Source: Polynucleobacter antarcticus
Lineage (GTDB): Bacteria > Pseudomonadota > Gammaproteobacteria > Burkholderiales > Burkholderiaceae
Reading direction: 5' to 3'
Length of the DNA stretch: 64,000 nt
Assembly: GCF_013307245.1 (NCBI RefSeq)
Contig: NZ_CP028941.1
Coordinates: 1,674,001 to 1,738,000 of the forward strand
The translations under genes and the position numbers were made by a program. Shown in pieces: positions 28,353-37,588 of this stretch; the first letter of the stretch is position 1, and each line of letters starts with the position of its first letter. Below the pieces are notes generated by a model that did no database searches, had not been told where the DNA came from, and saw nothing but the letters and a program-made list of their open reading frames with translations.

Positions 28353-29915
28353 CTACAGAGAGTCTAAATTAGCCAAAATGGTCTGAGCATGTGCCTGAAT
28401 CGCTTGTTGATCCTCAGCGCTAATTTTGGACAAATTGACTGTCATCAGCCTAGTGCGGGGACTAGCGTCAAACTGAGCTCGATGCTTGATGAGAAAGTTC
28501 CAATAAAGATTCGTTATTGGGCATGCACCCTCGCCAAACCGAACATCCTGTTTGTACTGACATGAACCACAATAATTACTCATACGTTTAATGTATGCGC
28601 CACTAGCAATGTAAGGCTTGCTAGTAAAGCGCCCTCCACTGGCAAATAAAGCCATGCCTGCAGTATTAGGTAACTCCACCCACTCAATTGCATCGACATA
28701 AATTGCCAAGTACCAATCACACACTGCTTTTGGGAGAATTTCAGCGAGCAATGCAAAATTACCGGTCACCATCAGACGCTGAATATGGTGTGCATACCCA
28801 TACTCCAGTGTTTGACCAATCGACTCTTGCATACAACGCATCTTGGTCTTACCAGTCCAATACCAAGCAGGTAGTGCGTTGTGATGATCGTAGAAGTTAT
28901 CTTCTGCCATCTGCGGCATATCTAAGTAATACATACCGCGTACAAATTCTCGCCAGCCCAAAATTTGACGAATAAATCCCTCTACCGTGGCCAGATCTAA
29001 ATCTTGTTTTTTCCACGCCACCAATACAGCAGCAATCACTTCGCGAGGATTGAGTAACTTCAGATTGAGCGAGCTAGACAATAAAGAATGCCATCCAAAA
29101 GGGGTGTCGGTCCACATTGCATCTTCATGCACCCCAAAGGTCGCTAGCCGATACTCGACAAAACCTTCTAGGGCTTGTAGCGCCTGAGAGCGAGTCACCG
29201 GCCACTGAAAATGCGCCAATGATCCCGGGTGATCGGGATATCGTTCCTCTACCTCGGCAATGACTTCTTGGGTAATCTCATCCGGCGCAAACCATTCCGG
29301 CGCTGGAATTAAGCCAGGACCTTTTTTAGGAAAAGGCTTGCGATTGTCTTTATCAAAATTCCACTGCCCTCCCTCTGGATTACCCTCTGGATCTACCAAG
29401 ATTCCATGGGTCTTACGCATCAGGCGATAAAAATACTCCAGCCTTAACTCCTTCTTATTCGCCACCCATTGAGAAAACTCTTGGCGTGAACAATAGAAAT
29501 GGGCATCTTCTTGCATTTCTAAAGTGATATTTAATTCTGTAGCTAAATCTTCAATCGCTTTTTTGAGGCGCCACTCTCCTGGTTCAACACAGACCAGGTG
29601 GTTAAATTGTCCTGAAGTGATTTGATCTCTCAGGCACTCGGCAATCGTTTGCGAAGATTGTTTGAGATATAGCAATGGCAGACCAAGGCCCTCCAACTGC
29701 TGAGCAAAGTGGCGCATAGCTGATAAAAATAAGGCAATCCTGGCCTTATGAGACCAAACATGCTGAGCCTCATTAGCAGACTCCACCATCAGCAATCGAT
29801 CTGCTTTGGGATCGATATGTTGAAGTATGGGGCTATTGATATCGAGCTGATCACCCAATATTAATACGAGCTTTTTAACTGTGAGATTTTTAACTGCGAG
29901 CTTTTTCGATGCCAT
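28353..29915 (-). CDS. FeS-type bacterial cryptochrome/(6-4) photolyase family protein
   Basis: A 520-residue protein of the photolyase-related group with FAD and a [4Fe-4S] cluster (FeS-BCP/CryPro). Visible: the N-terminal LVLILGDQLD, the C-terminal NYCGSCQYKQD and GEGACPITNLYWNFL with conserved cysteines, and the WYLAIYVDAIEWVELPNT region near the FAD site. Relatives repair (6-4) photoproducts or act as light sensors. The next gene upstream on the minus strand is DUF2256/DASH at 34-35 kb; DUF3833 and the chalcone-isomerase-like gene lie close by, a typical photo-stress grouping. Confidence 0.92.
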   Translation of the reverse strand: MASKKLAVKNLTVKKLVLILGDQLDINSPILQHIDPKADRLLMVESANEAQHVWSHKARIALFLSAMRHFAQQLEGLGLPLLYLKQSSQTIAECLRDQITSGQFNHLVCVEPGEWRLKKAIEDLATELNITLEMQEDAHFYCSRQEFSQWVANKKELRLEYFYRLMRKTHGILVDPEGNPEGGQWNFDKDNRKPFPKKGPGLIPAPEWFAPDEITQEVIAEVEERYPDHPGSLAHFQWPVTRSQALQALEGFVEYRLATFGVHEDAMWTDTPFGWHSLLSSSLNLKLLNPREVIAAVLVAWKKQDLDLATVEGFIRQILGWREFVRGMYYLDMPQMAEDNFYDHHNALPAWYWTGKTKMRCMQESIGQTLEYGYAHHIQRLMVTGNFALLAEILPKAVCDWYLAIYVDAIEWVELPNTAGMALFASGGRFTSKPYIASGAYIKRMSNYCGSCQYKQDVRFGEGACPITNLYWNFLIKHRAQFDASPRTRLMTVNLSKISAEDQQAIQAHAQTILANLDSL

Positions 29916-29936
29916 GTTTTATACGAGTAAGTTAAG

Positions 29937-30491
29937 TTAGCGTTTGTAAAAACTCAGAGTGACTTCACCCAAGTCAATACCAAATTTACTCATCTTAGCT
30001 TTATTGATCATCACTTTAGGACTAACAAGGTACATCCAATCTTCAAACTGCACGTGATAAATCGAGTTATCTACAGGCAGCGCCAAGGTATAAGCCCAGT
30101 ACAAGGCATTGCCAGAAGCCTCGCCAATCGCTTCACCAATGACATCATCAGCCTTACCAATAAATTTTCCGGGAGATACCTCAGTCAAAGTCCAGATACG
30201 CTTTTGCTTAGTCCCATCGGAATATTCAAAACTCTCATCTAAGATACCGATTTTCTTACCATCCACTACTTTCCAACTAGCTTCTAGTAGTACGGTAAAT
30301 CGTTTTTTCACATTGCCACTTCGGTCAGTAAAGATACCGTAAGCATCAATCGTTCCATTAAAATATTCACTCAGGTCTAGAGTAGGTTTCTCATTGGCAT
30401 ATTGCTTAATTATTGGTGAAGAACAAGCTAATAAACTCAAACTCAATAAAAGCCCAAGTGCTACTCTCGAAATAGTTTTAGTCATATACAT
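29937..30491 (-). CDS. DUF3833 family lipoprotein
   Basis: A 184-residue protein with a lipobox LLAC at about residue 22 after a signal peptide. LDLSEYFNGTIDAYGIFTDRSG is the DUF3833 start. Members are commonly found next to photolyase and SDR genes in light-responsive clusters; the role is unknown. AGGAG lies eight bases ahead of the ATG. The start directly follows the stop of the restored chalcone-isomerase-like frame. Confidence 0.88.
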   Translation of the reverse strand: MYMTKTISRVALGLLLSLSLLACSSPIIKQYANEKPTLDLSEYFNGTIDAYGIFTDRSGNVKKRFTVLLEASWKVVDGKKIGILDESFEYSDGTKQKRIWTLTEVSPGKFIGKADDVIGEAIGEASGNALYWAYTLALPVDNSIYHVQFEDWMYLVSPKVMINKAKMSKFGIDLGEVTLSFYKR

Positions 30492-31074
30492 TTAACAGGC
30501 TCCTGAAATTAATGTAGGTGGGCACCCCTTGCCAAGCAAGTCAGTTCTCAACTTAGGCACACTGGTTTTTGAATCTAGCCAAATACCAAAAAAAGGCTTT
30601 AGAAAAGTCAGCTCCTGAGATTTGAGCAATTCTTTTACCCTCATGAAAGAAAATGGTGCCTTGCTTGGGTGCATACACAGCAGTCAGCGACTGCCCCGAC
30701 TCAATATTGGGCAAAATGGCTGTGAGCTCTTTTCCCCAAAGCTGAGCTTGACTTTCTGTAATACCAATATTTTTCATCTCGTCCGCAGAGCGATTGGCAA
30801 TTGAAGCGCCCGAGAATGATTTTTGATACCGAATATCGAGCGCGAACTCCCCAGTATCCTTTGCTGCCGAGCGATAGAGCGTAGCGTCATATACATGTAA
30901 GCCCCAAAAGTTTAAACGCCCAGACCCTTGTATTTGCGCTTGACCCATAGCGCTCTCTAAATGGGGCAGCTCTTTCGCAAAGCTTGAGGACATTGATGTA
31001 AGCATGACAGCCACAACAGAAAAGATGGTTAAGGCCATCCCGCTACGAAGTTTTTTTACAAATAAAGATGTCAT
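30492..31074 (-). pseudogene. Chalcone-isomerase-like secreted protein with a 3' frameshift
   Basis: The frame from 31074 gives a signal peptide (to about residue 33, SSSFAKEL) and the chalcone isomerase-like domain (GSGRLNFWGLHVYDATLY), but it ends abruptly at 30553 with FFWYLARFKNQCA. In the next frame the text continues as FFGIWLDSKTSVPKLRTDLL and ends at 30492, exactly the expected C-terminus and position before DUF3833. The join is a run of seven A on the plus strand (30588-30594); six would restore a 193-residue product. It may be an error, a mutation or slippage. Function of bacterial members is unknown. Confidence 0.85.
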
Positions 31075-31080
31075 ATCTTT

Positions 31081-31467
31081 TTAACCCTTTTTATTGACCA
31101 GCCATAATGCAGCCGGCCCAAAAATACTGGAAATAGTATGGCGATACTTAGCGAAAAAACGATAAGCTACTTTCAATATCGGCTGCAAGAGGGGCCGTGA
31201 AAATAACCATGCAAGGGTTGGCAACCGAGATCGCTGATACGCAGCTACAAACACATCAACCCCATTAATTAATTCTCCATCATCGTACTGAGCGTACATC
31301 GAATCTAGTGCTTGCTGGCAAGAAATCCCGAGCCCATCAGGGGAGTAGCGATCAGAATGAATATCCACAAATTGCAAGAGGCCTGCTTCATTACGGCCAG
31401 ATAAGAAAGTAATTTCTGCCTGACAAAGAGGACAAAGACCGTCATAGAACATGGTGAGCTTTCTCAT
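31081..31467 (-). CDS. DCC family thiol-disulfide oxidoreductase-like protein (DUF393)
   Basis: A 128-residue protein with the DUF393 N-terminus TMFYDGLCPLCQAEI and the later DxHS (FVDIHSDRY). The CPLC pair suggests redox or metal chemistry. The start is taken at MRKLTMFYDG (31467), just after the stop of the TIGR03643 gene at 31473; a longer frame would overlap it. Confidence 0.88.
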   Translation of the reverse strand: MRKLTMFYDGLCPLCQAEITFLSGRNEAGLLQFVDIHSDRYSPDGLGISCQQALDSMYAQYDDGELINGVDVFVAAYQRSRLPTLAWLFSRPLLQPILKVAYRFFAKYRHTISSIFGPAALWLVNKKG

Positions 31468-31472
31468 GATCT

Positions 31473-31745
31473 TTACTTGGGCTTGTACTGAGTACTGCAA
31501 TAAGCGCGCGTCACTAACTTACTGCGCAAAGCAACATGCTTGGTTGCTCTACCGGTAACCCTTTTACGCCATAAATTAAAGGAGCTCCGTTTTAACTCTT
31601 GACGCATCACTGCGATAACCTGAGGCTCAGAAAACCCAAAGTTTTGTTCAATGGCATCAAAAGGGGTGCGGTCCTCCCAAGCCATCTCAATTAATCTTGA
31701 TAGCTCTGCTTCAGTAAGCGTTTTTTGCAATGGAATCCCCATCAA
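31473..31745 (-). CDS. TIGR03643 (DUF2805) family protein
   Basis: A 90-residue basic protein. LTEAELSRLIEMAWEDRTPF, then EQNFGFSEPQVIAVMR and LKRSSFNLWRKRVTGR, match the TIGR03643 family, which regularly occurs next to cryptochrome/photolyase genes. It looks like a small HTH-type or nucleic-acid binding protein, but no function is proven. Confidence 0.9.
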   Translation of the reverse strand: MMGIPLQKTLTEAELSRLIEMAWEDRTPFDAIEQNFGFSEPQVIAVMRQELKRSSFNLWRKRVTGRATKHVALRSKLVTRAYCSTQYKPK

Positions 31746-31827
31746 GCAAGTTTAAGACTTATTCAATAAACTGGTTGGGTAAGACCCTATATTCAGTGCA
31801 CGCTGCCCTTGCTCACCAAATCTATTT

Positions 31828-32523
31828 ATGCCCCTTGTTCCTCGCCCCTTTCGCGCATTAATCATCGGATCCTCCGGAACCATAGGATCAGCCCTTGTGG
31901 AGCTATTGAAAAATAACCCTAATTGCTCAGGGGTGACAGGTATACACCGCAACTCAGACCATCCCATTGATTATCAGAACTTAACGACTCTAGAAACCTC
32001 AGCTGCCGCCTTGTCAACGCAAGGACCTTTTCAGCTCATCATCAATACCATTGGCGTGCTGCACTCGGCAGATTGGATGCCTGAGAAAAAATTGGGCGAC
32101 CTTAACGCATCGCAATTACAAGCACTGATGTTAGTCAATGCCATTGGCCCTGCTCTCACCATAAAACACTTTTCTACATTATTAGATCCTACAGGCGCAG
32201 TGATGGCCACGCTATCCGCTAAAGTAGGCAGCATTGAAGATAATCGCTTAGGCGGCTGGTATAGCTATCGCGCATCCAAGGCGGCTTTGAATATGTTGAT
32301 TAAAACGACTGCGATTGAGTTTGGTCGCACGAAACCCAATATAGCTCTCATAGCACTGCATCCCGGTACAGTAAATTCGCATCTATCCAAACCATTTAAA
32401 GGCCAAGAAATTGGTAGGCCAGCCTTAGAAGCTGCACAAGACATGCTTAACGTCTTGCTCTCAGTCAAGCAAGCAGATTCTGGAACCTTTATTAGTTATT
32501 CAGGAGAAAGACTGCCTTGGTAA
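31828..32523 (+). CDS. SDR family oxidoreductase (C-factor/CsgA-like)
   Basis: A 231-residue short-chain dehydrogenase. Its glycine motif is GSSGTIGSALV, and the catalytic site is YSYRASKAALNM. The C-terminal GTFISYSGERLPW resembles the CsgA-like group often seen in photolyase clusters. It diverges from the TIGR03643 gene by 82 bases. The next gene starts right after its stop. Confidence 0.9.
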   Translation: MPLVPRPFRALIIGSSGTIGSALVELLKNNPNCSGVTGIHRNSDHPIDYQNLTTLETSAAALSTQGPFQLIINTIGVLHSADWMPEKKLGDLNASQLQALMLVNAIGPALTIKHFSTLLDPTGAVMATLSAKVGSIEDNRLGGWYSYRASKAALNMLIKTTAIEFGRTKPNIALIALHPGTVNSHLSKPFKGQEIGRPALEAAQDMLNVLLSVKQADSGTFISYSGERLPW

Positions 32524-32534
32524 GTCATCCCATC

Positions 32535-33119
32535 ATGAAATCTCTTAGCCTTTGCCTTTCTTTAGTTACTCTATTGATGTTTCAGGGAACGCCCGCTATA
32601 GCGCAAACTGAACTGGCCACCGCACTCAAAGACGGTCAGCACGTGCTTTTGATGCGCCATGCCGATGCGCCTGGATTCGGTGATCCTTCAGGCTACCAGG
32701 TGAGCGAATGTGCTACACAACGCAATTTAGGGGAGTATGGTCGCAAGCAGGCTAAGGCAACGGGAGTATGGCTAACAAACCAGGGTATCGATAAAGCCAA
32801 GGTATTTAGTAGTCCCTGGTGCCGCTGTTTTGATACTGCAACACTACTAGGTAAAGGTAGCGTGACAAAAGAGGCTGCCTTAGGCTCTTTCTTTGACAAT
32901 ATGAGTCAATCGAAAAAATACACCGATGATTTAATTAAACTCATTGCACAAGAACGAGGCAAAGGTTCCAACAACCCTAATATGCCTATCATCATGGTGA
33001 CGCATCATGTCAATATTCAGTCTTATACTGGCACGGTAGTCAGCTCTGGAGACATGGTGCTAGTCAAAGTAGATCAAAGCGGGCGGCCTGTCTCGCATAA
33101 AATTTACCCTAGCCCTTAA
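32535..33119 (+). CDS. Histidine phosphatase family protein, secreted
   Basis: A 194-residue protein with a signal peptide (MKSLSLCLSLVTLLM to about AIAQ). The catalytic motif is LLMRHADAP, where the usual RHG is RHA. A second His region is VTHHVNIQSYTG, and the Arg site is SPWCRCFDTA. It probably acts in the periplasm on a phosphoester. The ATG at 32535 is preferred because it starts the signal; an ATG six codons earlier overlaps the SDR gene. Confidence 0.88.
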   Translation: MKSLSLCLSLVTLLMFQGTPAIAQTELATALKDGQHVLLMRHADAPGFGDPSGYQVSECATQRNLGEYGRKQAKATGVWLTNQGIDKAKVFSSPWCRCFDTATLLGKGSVTKEAALGSFFDNMSQSKKYTDDLIKLIAQERGKGSNNPNMPIIMVTHHVNIQSYTGTVVSSGDMVLVKVDQSGRPVSHKIYPSP

Positions 33120-33157
33120 CCCCCCAACACAATCATCTAACGGAACAGAAAGTCTTT

Positions 33158-33538
33158 ATGCAACACGATGCCGCTTTAAATGTCTTAGGTCAGCCCTTGG
33201 TACCCTGCTCTTTTGAGCCATTAACTGGCTTCTTTCGGGACGGTTGCTGCAAGACCAATGAGCAAGATTTAGGAAGCCATTTAGTATGCGCAATTGTGAG
33301 CAATGAGTTTCTGCAATTTAGTCTCAAAAAGGGAAATGACCTTATTACCCCCAGACCAGAATATCGTTTTCCTGGATTAGTCGCTGGAGATCAGTGGTGC
33401 TTATGCTTGAACCGATGGATCGAAGCGCTAGAAGCAAACTGTGCCCCCATGATTAAGTTAGAGAGTACCCATCAAAAAGCCTTAGAAAAAGTATCTTTAG
33501 AAGTCTTACAAAAATATGCTGAGACTGCTGAAATATAA
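33158..33538 (+). CDS. DUF2237 family protein
   Basis: A 126-residue protein with the very conserved DUF2237 text: NVLGQPLVPCSF, LTGFFRDGCCKT, GSHLVCAIVSNEFL, FPGLVAGDQWCLCL. Seven cysteines, several conserved in the family, suggest metal or redox chemistry, but no function is known to me. It is 38 bases after the phosphatase gene and converges on the photolyase gene. Confidence 0.92.
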   Translation: MQHDAALNVLGQPLVPCSFEPLTGFFRDGCCKTNEQDLGSHLVCAIVSNEFLQFSLKKGNDLITPRPEYRFPGLVAGDQWCLCLNRWIEALEANCAPMIKLESTHQKALEKVSLEVLQKYAETAEI

Positions 33539-33568
33539 CAGGCGTATTGCTGAAGAGATCAAGCCTAC

Positions 33569-34828
33569 TTAAAGCCAAAGATCTCGATACGCTCCTTCTG
33601 GATCATGATCTTGGGTTTGTTTAGCGATATTAAATCGTCTACCGCCTCGTGGGTCTGTGCCGCGCCCTGCCAGGTACAGCCAATTTCCTTGATTACTATA
33701 GACGTCATAATCAATTAACTGAGACTCAAACCAAGCGGCGCCTGCTTGCCAATCTCCTTGCATGTCATAGACCCAGTAGCTCGCAACAATCTGGCGCATT
33801 CGATTAGATAAATACCCACTGGCAAGTAATTCACGCATCCCCGCATCTACTAGGGGCTCACCAGTATTGCCAGCGCTCCAGAACTTAAACTTCTTTGCAT
33901 TCAATGCCTGTAGAGGTAGCTCGCTTAAACCTGAAGCACTATATAGTTTTTTTCCATACTTAAAGTGAATGAAACGAAAGTAGTCTCGCCATAGGAGCTC
34001 AAACCAAAGCCAATAGGTCCCATCATTAGCACCATGGTGCTGTTCATAGCTATCAATCTCAGAAGCAATTACTCGCGCAGAAAGACAACCGCTTGCTAAG
34101 CCAAGAGAGCACTTACTAGAATAGTCCAGGCCGATTAATTGATTTCGTGTCTCTTTATAGGTATCGGGTAATCGTCTTTTAAGATACTGCTGAAAGTGTG
34201 CATAAGCACTTGTCTCACCCCCTCGATAATGATGATGGATATCATTCGTCCGCTGCGAGCTATCTACCTCATTACTCTGCTGCGGTACTAATGGAATTGG
34301 AGGAATTGGTGGGATAACTTTGGGTGCTTTGACGGGTTTGGCATATCTCAATTCCGCTTTTTCTACAGCACGCCTAAAGGAAGAAAAAACATCAGGCATC
34401 TGCGGCAAATCAAATGGGAGATCTATAGGATCTAACATGCTGGACTGCCAGAATTCGTGTACTTCGATTCCCACACTCTGAAGACTAGATACCTGATCCA
34501 TTTCTTCGGGCGCTTCAATGTGCTCACAGTAGATCACTTGAGCACCAGTAGCTTGCATCAAACCAGGTATTACCTCGCTCGGATGACCGGTGTATTCAAA
34601 CAGATCGGAGCCCATCTGATTTAATTGTGTCCGCAGATCCTCTAAGGATTCTTTCAGAAAGCGTTTACGATGCGCGCCCATTCTCATGAACCCTAAAGGA
34701 TGAGACACTTCCTCAGGCTGATGCAAATAGATGGGCAACAGATAATCTGCTGCAAGGCAGGCTTTTGCCAAACCGGGGTTATCTCTCAGCCGCAAATCAT
34801 TTCTGAACCAATAAATCAAGACAGTCAT
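33569..34828 (-). CDS. DASH-type cryptochrome/photolyase
   Basis: A 419-residue protein with the N-terminal photolyase fold (VLIYWFRNDLRLRDNPGL) and the FAD domain. The C-terminal NWLYLAGRGTDPRGGRRFNI and KQTQDHDPEGAYRDLWL are the DASH signature. Such enzymes repair cyclobutane dimers, mainly in single-stranded DNA. A His/Pro-rich linker separates the two domains. Its ATG overlaps the DUF2256 stop (ATGA), so the two are coupled. Confidence 0.93.
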   Translation of the reverse strand: MTVLIYWFRNDLRLRDNPGLAKACLAADYLLPIYLHQPEEVSHPLGFMRMGAHRKRFLKESLEDLRTQLNQMGSDLFEYTGHPSEVIPGLMQATGAQVIYCEHIEAPEEMDQVSSLQSVGIEVHEFWQSSMLDPIDLPFDLPQMPDVFSSFRRAVEKAELRYAKPVKAPKVIPPIPPIPLVPQQSNEVDSSQRTNDIHHHYRGGETSAYAHFQQYLKRRLPDTYKETRNQLIGLDYSSKCSLGLASGCLSARVIASEIDSYEQHHGANDGTYWLWFELLWRDYFRFIHFKYGKKLYSASGLSELPLQALNAKKFKFWSAGNTGEPLVDAGMRELLASGYLSNRMRQIVASYWVYDMQGDWQAGAAWFESQLIDYDVYSNQGNWLYLAGRGTDPRGGRRFNIAKQTQDHDPEGAYRDLWL

Positions 34829-35022
34829 TTATCCAACTTTCCATCTGAGGCATTTGAAGTTGCAGACTTTTTGAGGCGGCATGCATCCGAGCAGTACTTC
34901 ACCTCATCCCAATTTTTAGCCCATGATTTTCGCCAAGTCATTTCTCTGCCACAAACTAAACATAGCTTGCTAGGCAAAGAAGCTTTGTTCCCTTTAAATC
35001 CTGAGTTTTTGGAGCTCGACAT
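34825..35022 (-). CDS. DUF2256 zinc-ribbon-like protein
   Basis: A 65-residue basic protein. Its four cysteines (LCLVCGREMTWRKSW and YCSDACRLKK) form a zinc-binding pattern. DUF2256 is commonly found beside cryptochrome/photolyase genes. An in-frame GTG lies two codons upstream; the ATG at 35022 follows AGGTGG and is preferred. It is translationally coupled to the DASH photolyase. Confidence 0.9.
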   Translation of the reverse strand: MSSSKNSGFKGNKASLPSKLCLVCGREMTWRKSWAKNWDEVKYCSDACRLKKSATSNASDGKLDK

Positions 35023-35079
35023 ACCCACCTATACAAAAACGAATAGACTCATCAACATCAATCGAAACAGAGATCGACC

Positions 35080-36000
35080 TTGAAGGCTTTTTACACTGAT
35101 CACTATGTTTTACCACTTCCTCCGGGACACCGCTTTCCTATGGAGAAGTACAGCCAACTGCGCGACTTAGTGTCCCGACTAGAGGGTATTGAACTCTTAG
35201 AGGCACCGAGCGTTAGCGATACCCAAATACTCTATGCCCATGATCCTGCCTATCTAATTAAGATTATCGAAGGCAAGCTGAACCCTCAAGAGCAACAAGA
35301 GATCGGCTTTCCTTGGAGCTTAGCTATGGTGGAGCGTTCACGCAGGTCTGCTGGGGCCACTCTAGCAGCTGCAAAGATCGCATTGAATGAAGGTATTGCC
35401 GCCAACCTGGCTGGTGGTACGCATCATGCCTATCGAAACAAAGGGAGTGGCTTTTGTGTATTTAATGACTCTGCCATTGCTGCAAGAGCCCTGCAAAAAG
35501 AGATAAGCTCCAAACTCAAAATAGCTATCATTGATTTAGACGTACACCAAGGCAATGGCACCGCTGCTATTTTGAAACACGATGCTTCTATTTTTACGCT
35601 TTCTATCCATGGCGAAAATAACTTTCCGTTTACCAAAGAAAAAAGTGATTTAGATATTGGCTTGCCAGACAACTGCCAAGATGATGCCTATTTAGCAGCG
35701 CTTAGCCAGGGCTTAGAAATACTAGATCAACGATTTAAAGCAGATTTCATCCTCTTTTTAGCAGGCGCAGATCCTCATGAGGGAGATCGGCTCGGTAAGC
35801 TTTGTATCAGCAAGACTGGTATGCGTCTGAGAGATGAACAGGTCTTTCAATATGGCCTGGATAACCAGGTTCCGATAGCTTTCAGTATGGCAGGTGGCTA
35901 CGGCAAAGACATTCAAGAGACAGTCGACATACACCTGCAAACCATCCAAACAGCCCTGCGCTTTCAGCAAACAATACCTCGAGGCTTTAAAAGTACGTAA
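35080..36000 (+). CDS. Histone deacetylase family (class IV-like) hydrolase
   Basis: A 306-residue zinc amidohydrolase. Visible: GGTHHAYRNKGSGFCVFND (active-site His pair), IDLDVHQGNGTAAIL (zinc Asp and His), and LAGADPHEGDRLGKL (second zinc Asp). Bacterial members remove acetyl groups from amines or proteins. The start is a TTG, required because the conserved N-terminus KAFYTDHYVLPLPPGHRFP begins there. It diverges from DUF2256/DASH. Confidence 0.9.
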   Translation: MKAFYTDHYVLPLPPGHRFPMEKYSQLRDLVSRLEGIELLEAPSVSDTQILYAHDPAYLIKIIEGKLNPQEQQEIGFPWSLAMVERSRRSAGATLAAAKIALNEGIAANLAGGTHHAYRNKGSGFCVFNDSAIAARALQKEISSKLKIAIIDLDVHQGNGTAAILKHDASIFTLSIHGENNFPFTKEKSDLDIGLPDNCQDDAYLAALSQGLEILDQRFKADFILFLAGADPHEGDRLGKLCISKTGMRLRDEQVFQYGLDNQVPIAFSMAGGYGKDIQETVDIHLQTIQTALRFQQTIPRGFKST

Positions 36001-36041
36001 GTAGCCTAAAGCAGTCCAAAACACCCTAAAATGTCGACACC

Positions 36042-36935
36042 ATGAAAGCACTCCGTGTCGCACTTATTTTCTTAGCAATCAGCAAACCAATATCGGCCTG
36101 GGCGGTAGATCTTCAACCCAATGATATTGTTGCACCTCCCCCAGGATTAAATATACTGACCTTGAGTTATTTCTCAACAGAAAACACCACTTTCTATAGA
36201 AATGGTGTGGCCAATGCAAAGCCAATTGGCGCTAGTCCCGTCATTGATACCCAATATGCCATCTTACGGGGCTCTACTACCTATTTATTGGGAGAGCTGC
36301 CTGGCGTGTCTTATATTCAGCTACCTTATGGCACCGTGAGTCCGGCAGGATCGCTCGCAAACAATCCAAACAGCACGGGTATTGGTGACCTCACGGTCGC
36401 AACGGCTTTTTGGCCTTATGCCAATAAAAATACCAGAACCTACCTTGCCATTGCTGCGTATCTCACTAGCCCCACTGGCACGTATTCACCTCAGCAAGTA
36501 TTTAATGTCAGTGAAAATCGTTTTAGAACAGACTTACAAATGGGCTTCCAGACCCCTATTACCAAGAGTCTGGATGGCATGATTGCTGTAGACACCCGAT
36601 GGTATGGTGGTAACAGCGAATGCGCAGCAGCATGCGGACTTGCTACGAATGGCTCACTTACTCAGAAACCACTCACCACTACGCAATTAGGTCCGATTTA
36701 TAAGATCAATTCAACTTTTACTATAGGTGCCTCTTATTTTTACGTCGCGGGTGGGGCAACATCAGTGAATAATAACTATTTAAACAACGTTGTGAACACG
36801 CAGCGATTTTTATTGAGCGGGCAAGCCCATACGCCTATCGGCAGGATATCCTTGCAATACGGACGTGATATGGAAATCAAGAATGGTTTTATGCAAACAC
36901 GCGTCTTAGCATTGCGACTCCAAAAAAGCTTTTAA
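36042..36935 (+). CDS. Outer-membrane beta-barrel protein (phenol MetA-type family)
   Basis: A 297-residue protein with a signal peptide (to AWA, about residue 21) and PPPGLNILTLSYFSTENTTF, typical of the PF13557 outer-membrane family often called meta-pathway transporter. The amphipathic strands and the C-terminal Phe support a barrel. Whether it moves hydrophobic compounds is unknown. It follows the deacetylase-like gene by 41 bases. Confidence 0.82.
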   Translation: MKALRVALIFLAISKPISAWAVDLQPNDIVAPPPGLNILTLSYFSTENTTFYRNGVANAKPIGASPVIDTQYAILRGSTTYLLGELPGVSYIQLPYGTVSPAGSLANNPNSTGIGDLTVATAFWPYANKNTRTYLAIAAYLTSPTGTYSPQQVFNVSENRFRTDLQMGFQTPITKSLDGMIAVDTRWYGGNSECAAACGLATNGSLTQKPLTTTQLGPIYKINSTFTIGASYFYVAGGATSVNNNYLNNVVNTQRFLLSGQAHTPIGRISLQYGRDMEIKNGFMQTRVLALRLQKSF

Positions 36936-36975
36936 GGCACTACAACTGAACTTGCTATAGCTAGAGTCAATGGGT

Positions 36976-37434
36976 TTACTTTAATTGATGTGGTTTATTG
37001 GTAGTCCAATATTTCTGCATTTCTATAAACAGAAACGAAGCAGACCACGTAATCAGAATCAACCCTGTAAGGGCCTCAACGCCGGTGAGATACCTTAAAT
37101 ATCCTTGAGCAACAATCTCCCCATAACCCACTGTGGTGAAAGTAATGAAAGACAAATAAGCGCAGTCCAATAAAACGCCATGGCCTGATAACTCCCCCAC
37201 CAAACTACCCATCTGTGGAAACTGCAAAGTAGCAAAATATCCTAGAGCAAAGACCCAAATCTCGAGGATGTGGGCCATAAATATCACTCCAACACCAATC
37301 AATACTTTAAAGCGCGGCGCTTTATTTTCTACTCTAGGCAGATACTTATCTAATTGAGAAAGTACTTCATAATGAATCAAAGTCGCTATCAAGGCTAGCA
37401 AGCCATTCACAATGAAAGCAGAAATTAGCAGCAT
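36976..37434 (-). CDS. Two-helix potassium channel family protein
   Basis: A 152-residue protein with two further N-terminal hydrophobic segments, then pore loop TFTTVGYGE (the K+ selectivity filter TVGYG) and a last helix. There is no cytoplasmic RCK domain, so regulation is unclear. It lies between two outer-membrane protein genes, in the opposite direction. Confidence 0.88.
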   Translation of the reverse strand: MLLISAFIVNGLLALIATLIHYEVLSQLDKYLPRVENKAPRFKVLIGVGVIFMAHILEIWVFALGYFATLQFPQMGSLVGELSGHGVLLDCAYLSFITFTTVGYGEIVAQGYLRYLTGVEALTGLILITWSASFLFIEMQKYWTTNKPHQLK

Positions 37435-37588
37435 AAGAGGAAATGAAGTTTTTTAAACAAAGTGAATTCGAGAATCTAGTGATCCTATTTACTATACCTA
37501 AAATAGTTCGTCTTATCCAATAACATGACAGATCAAGTATTGAGATGCAATCAAAAGCAATGGATTCACTCAGGATGATTTCAGTAAA

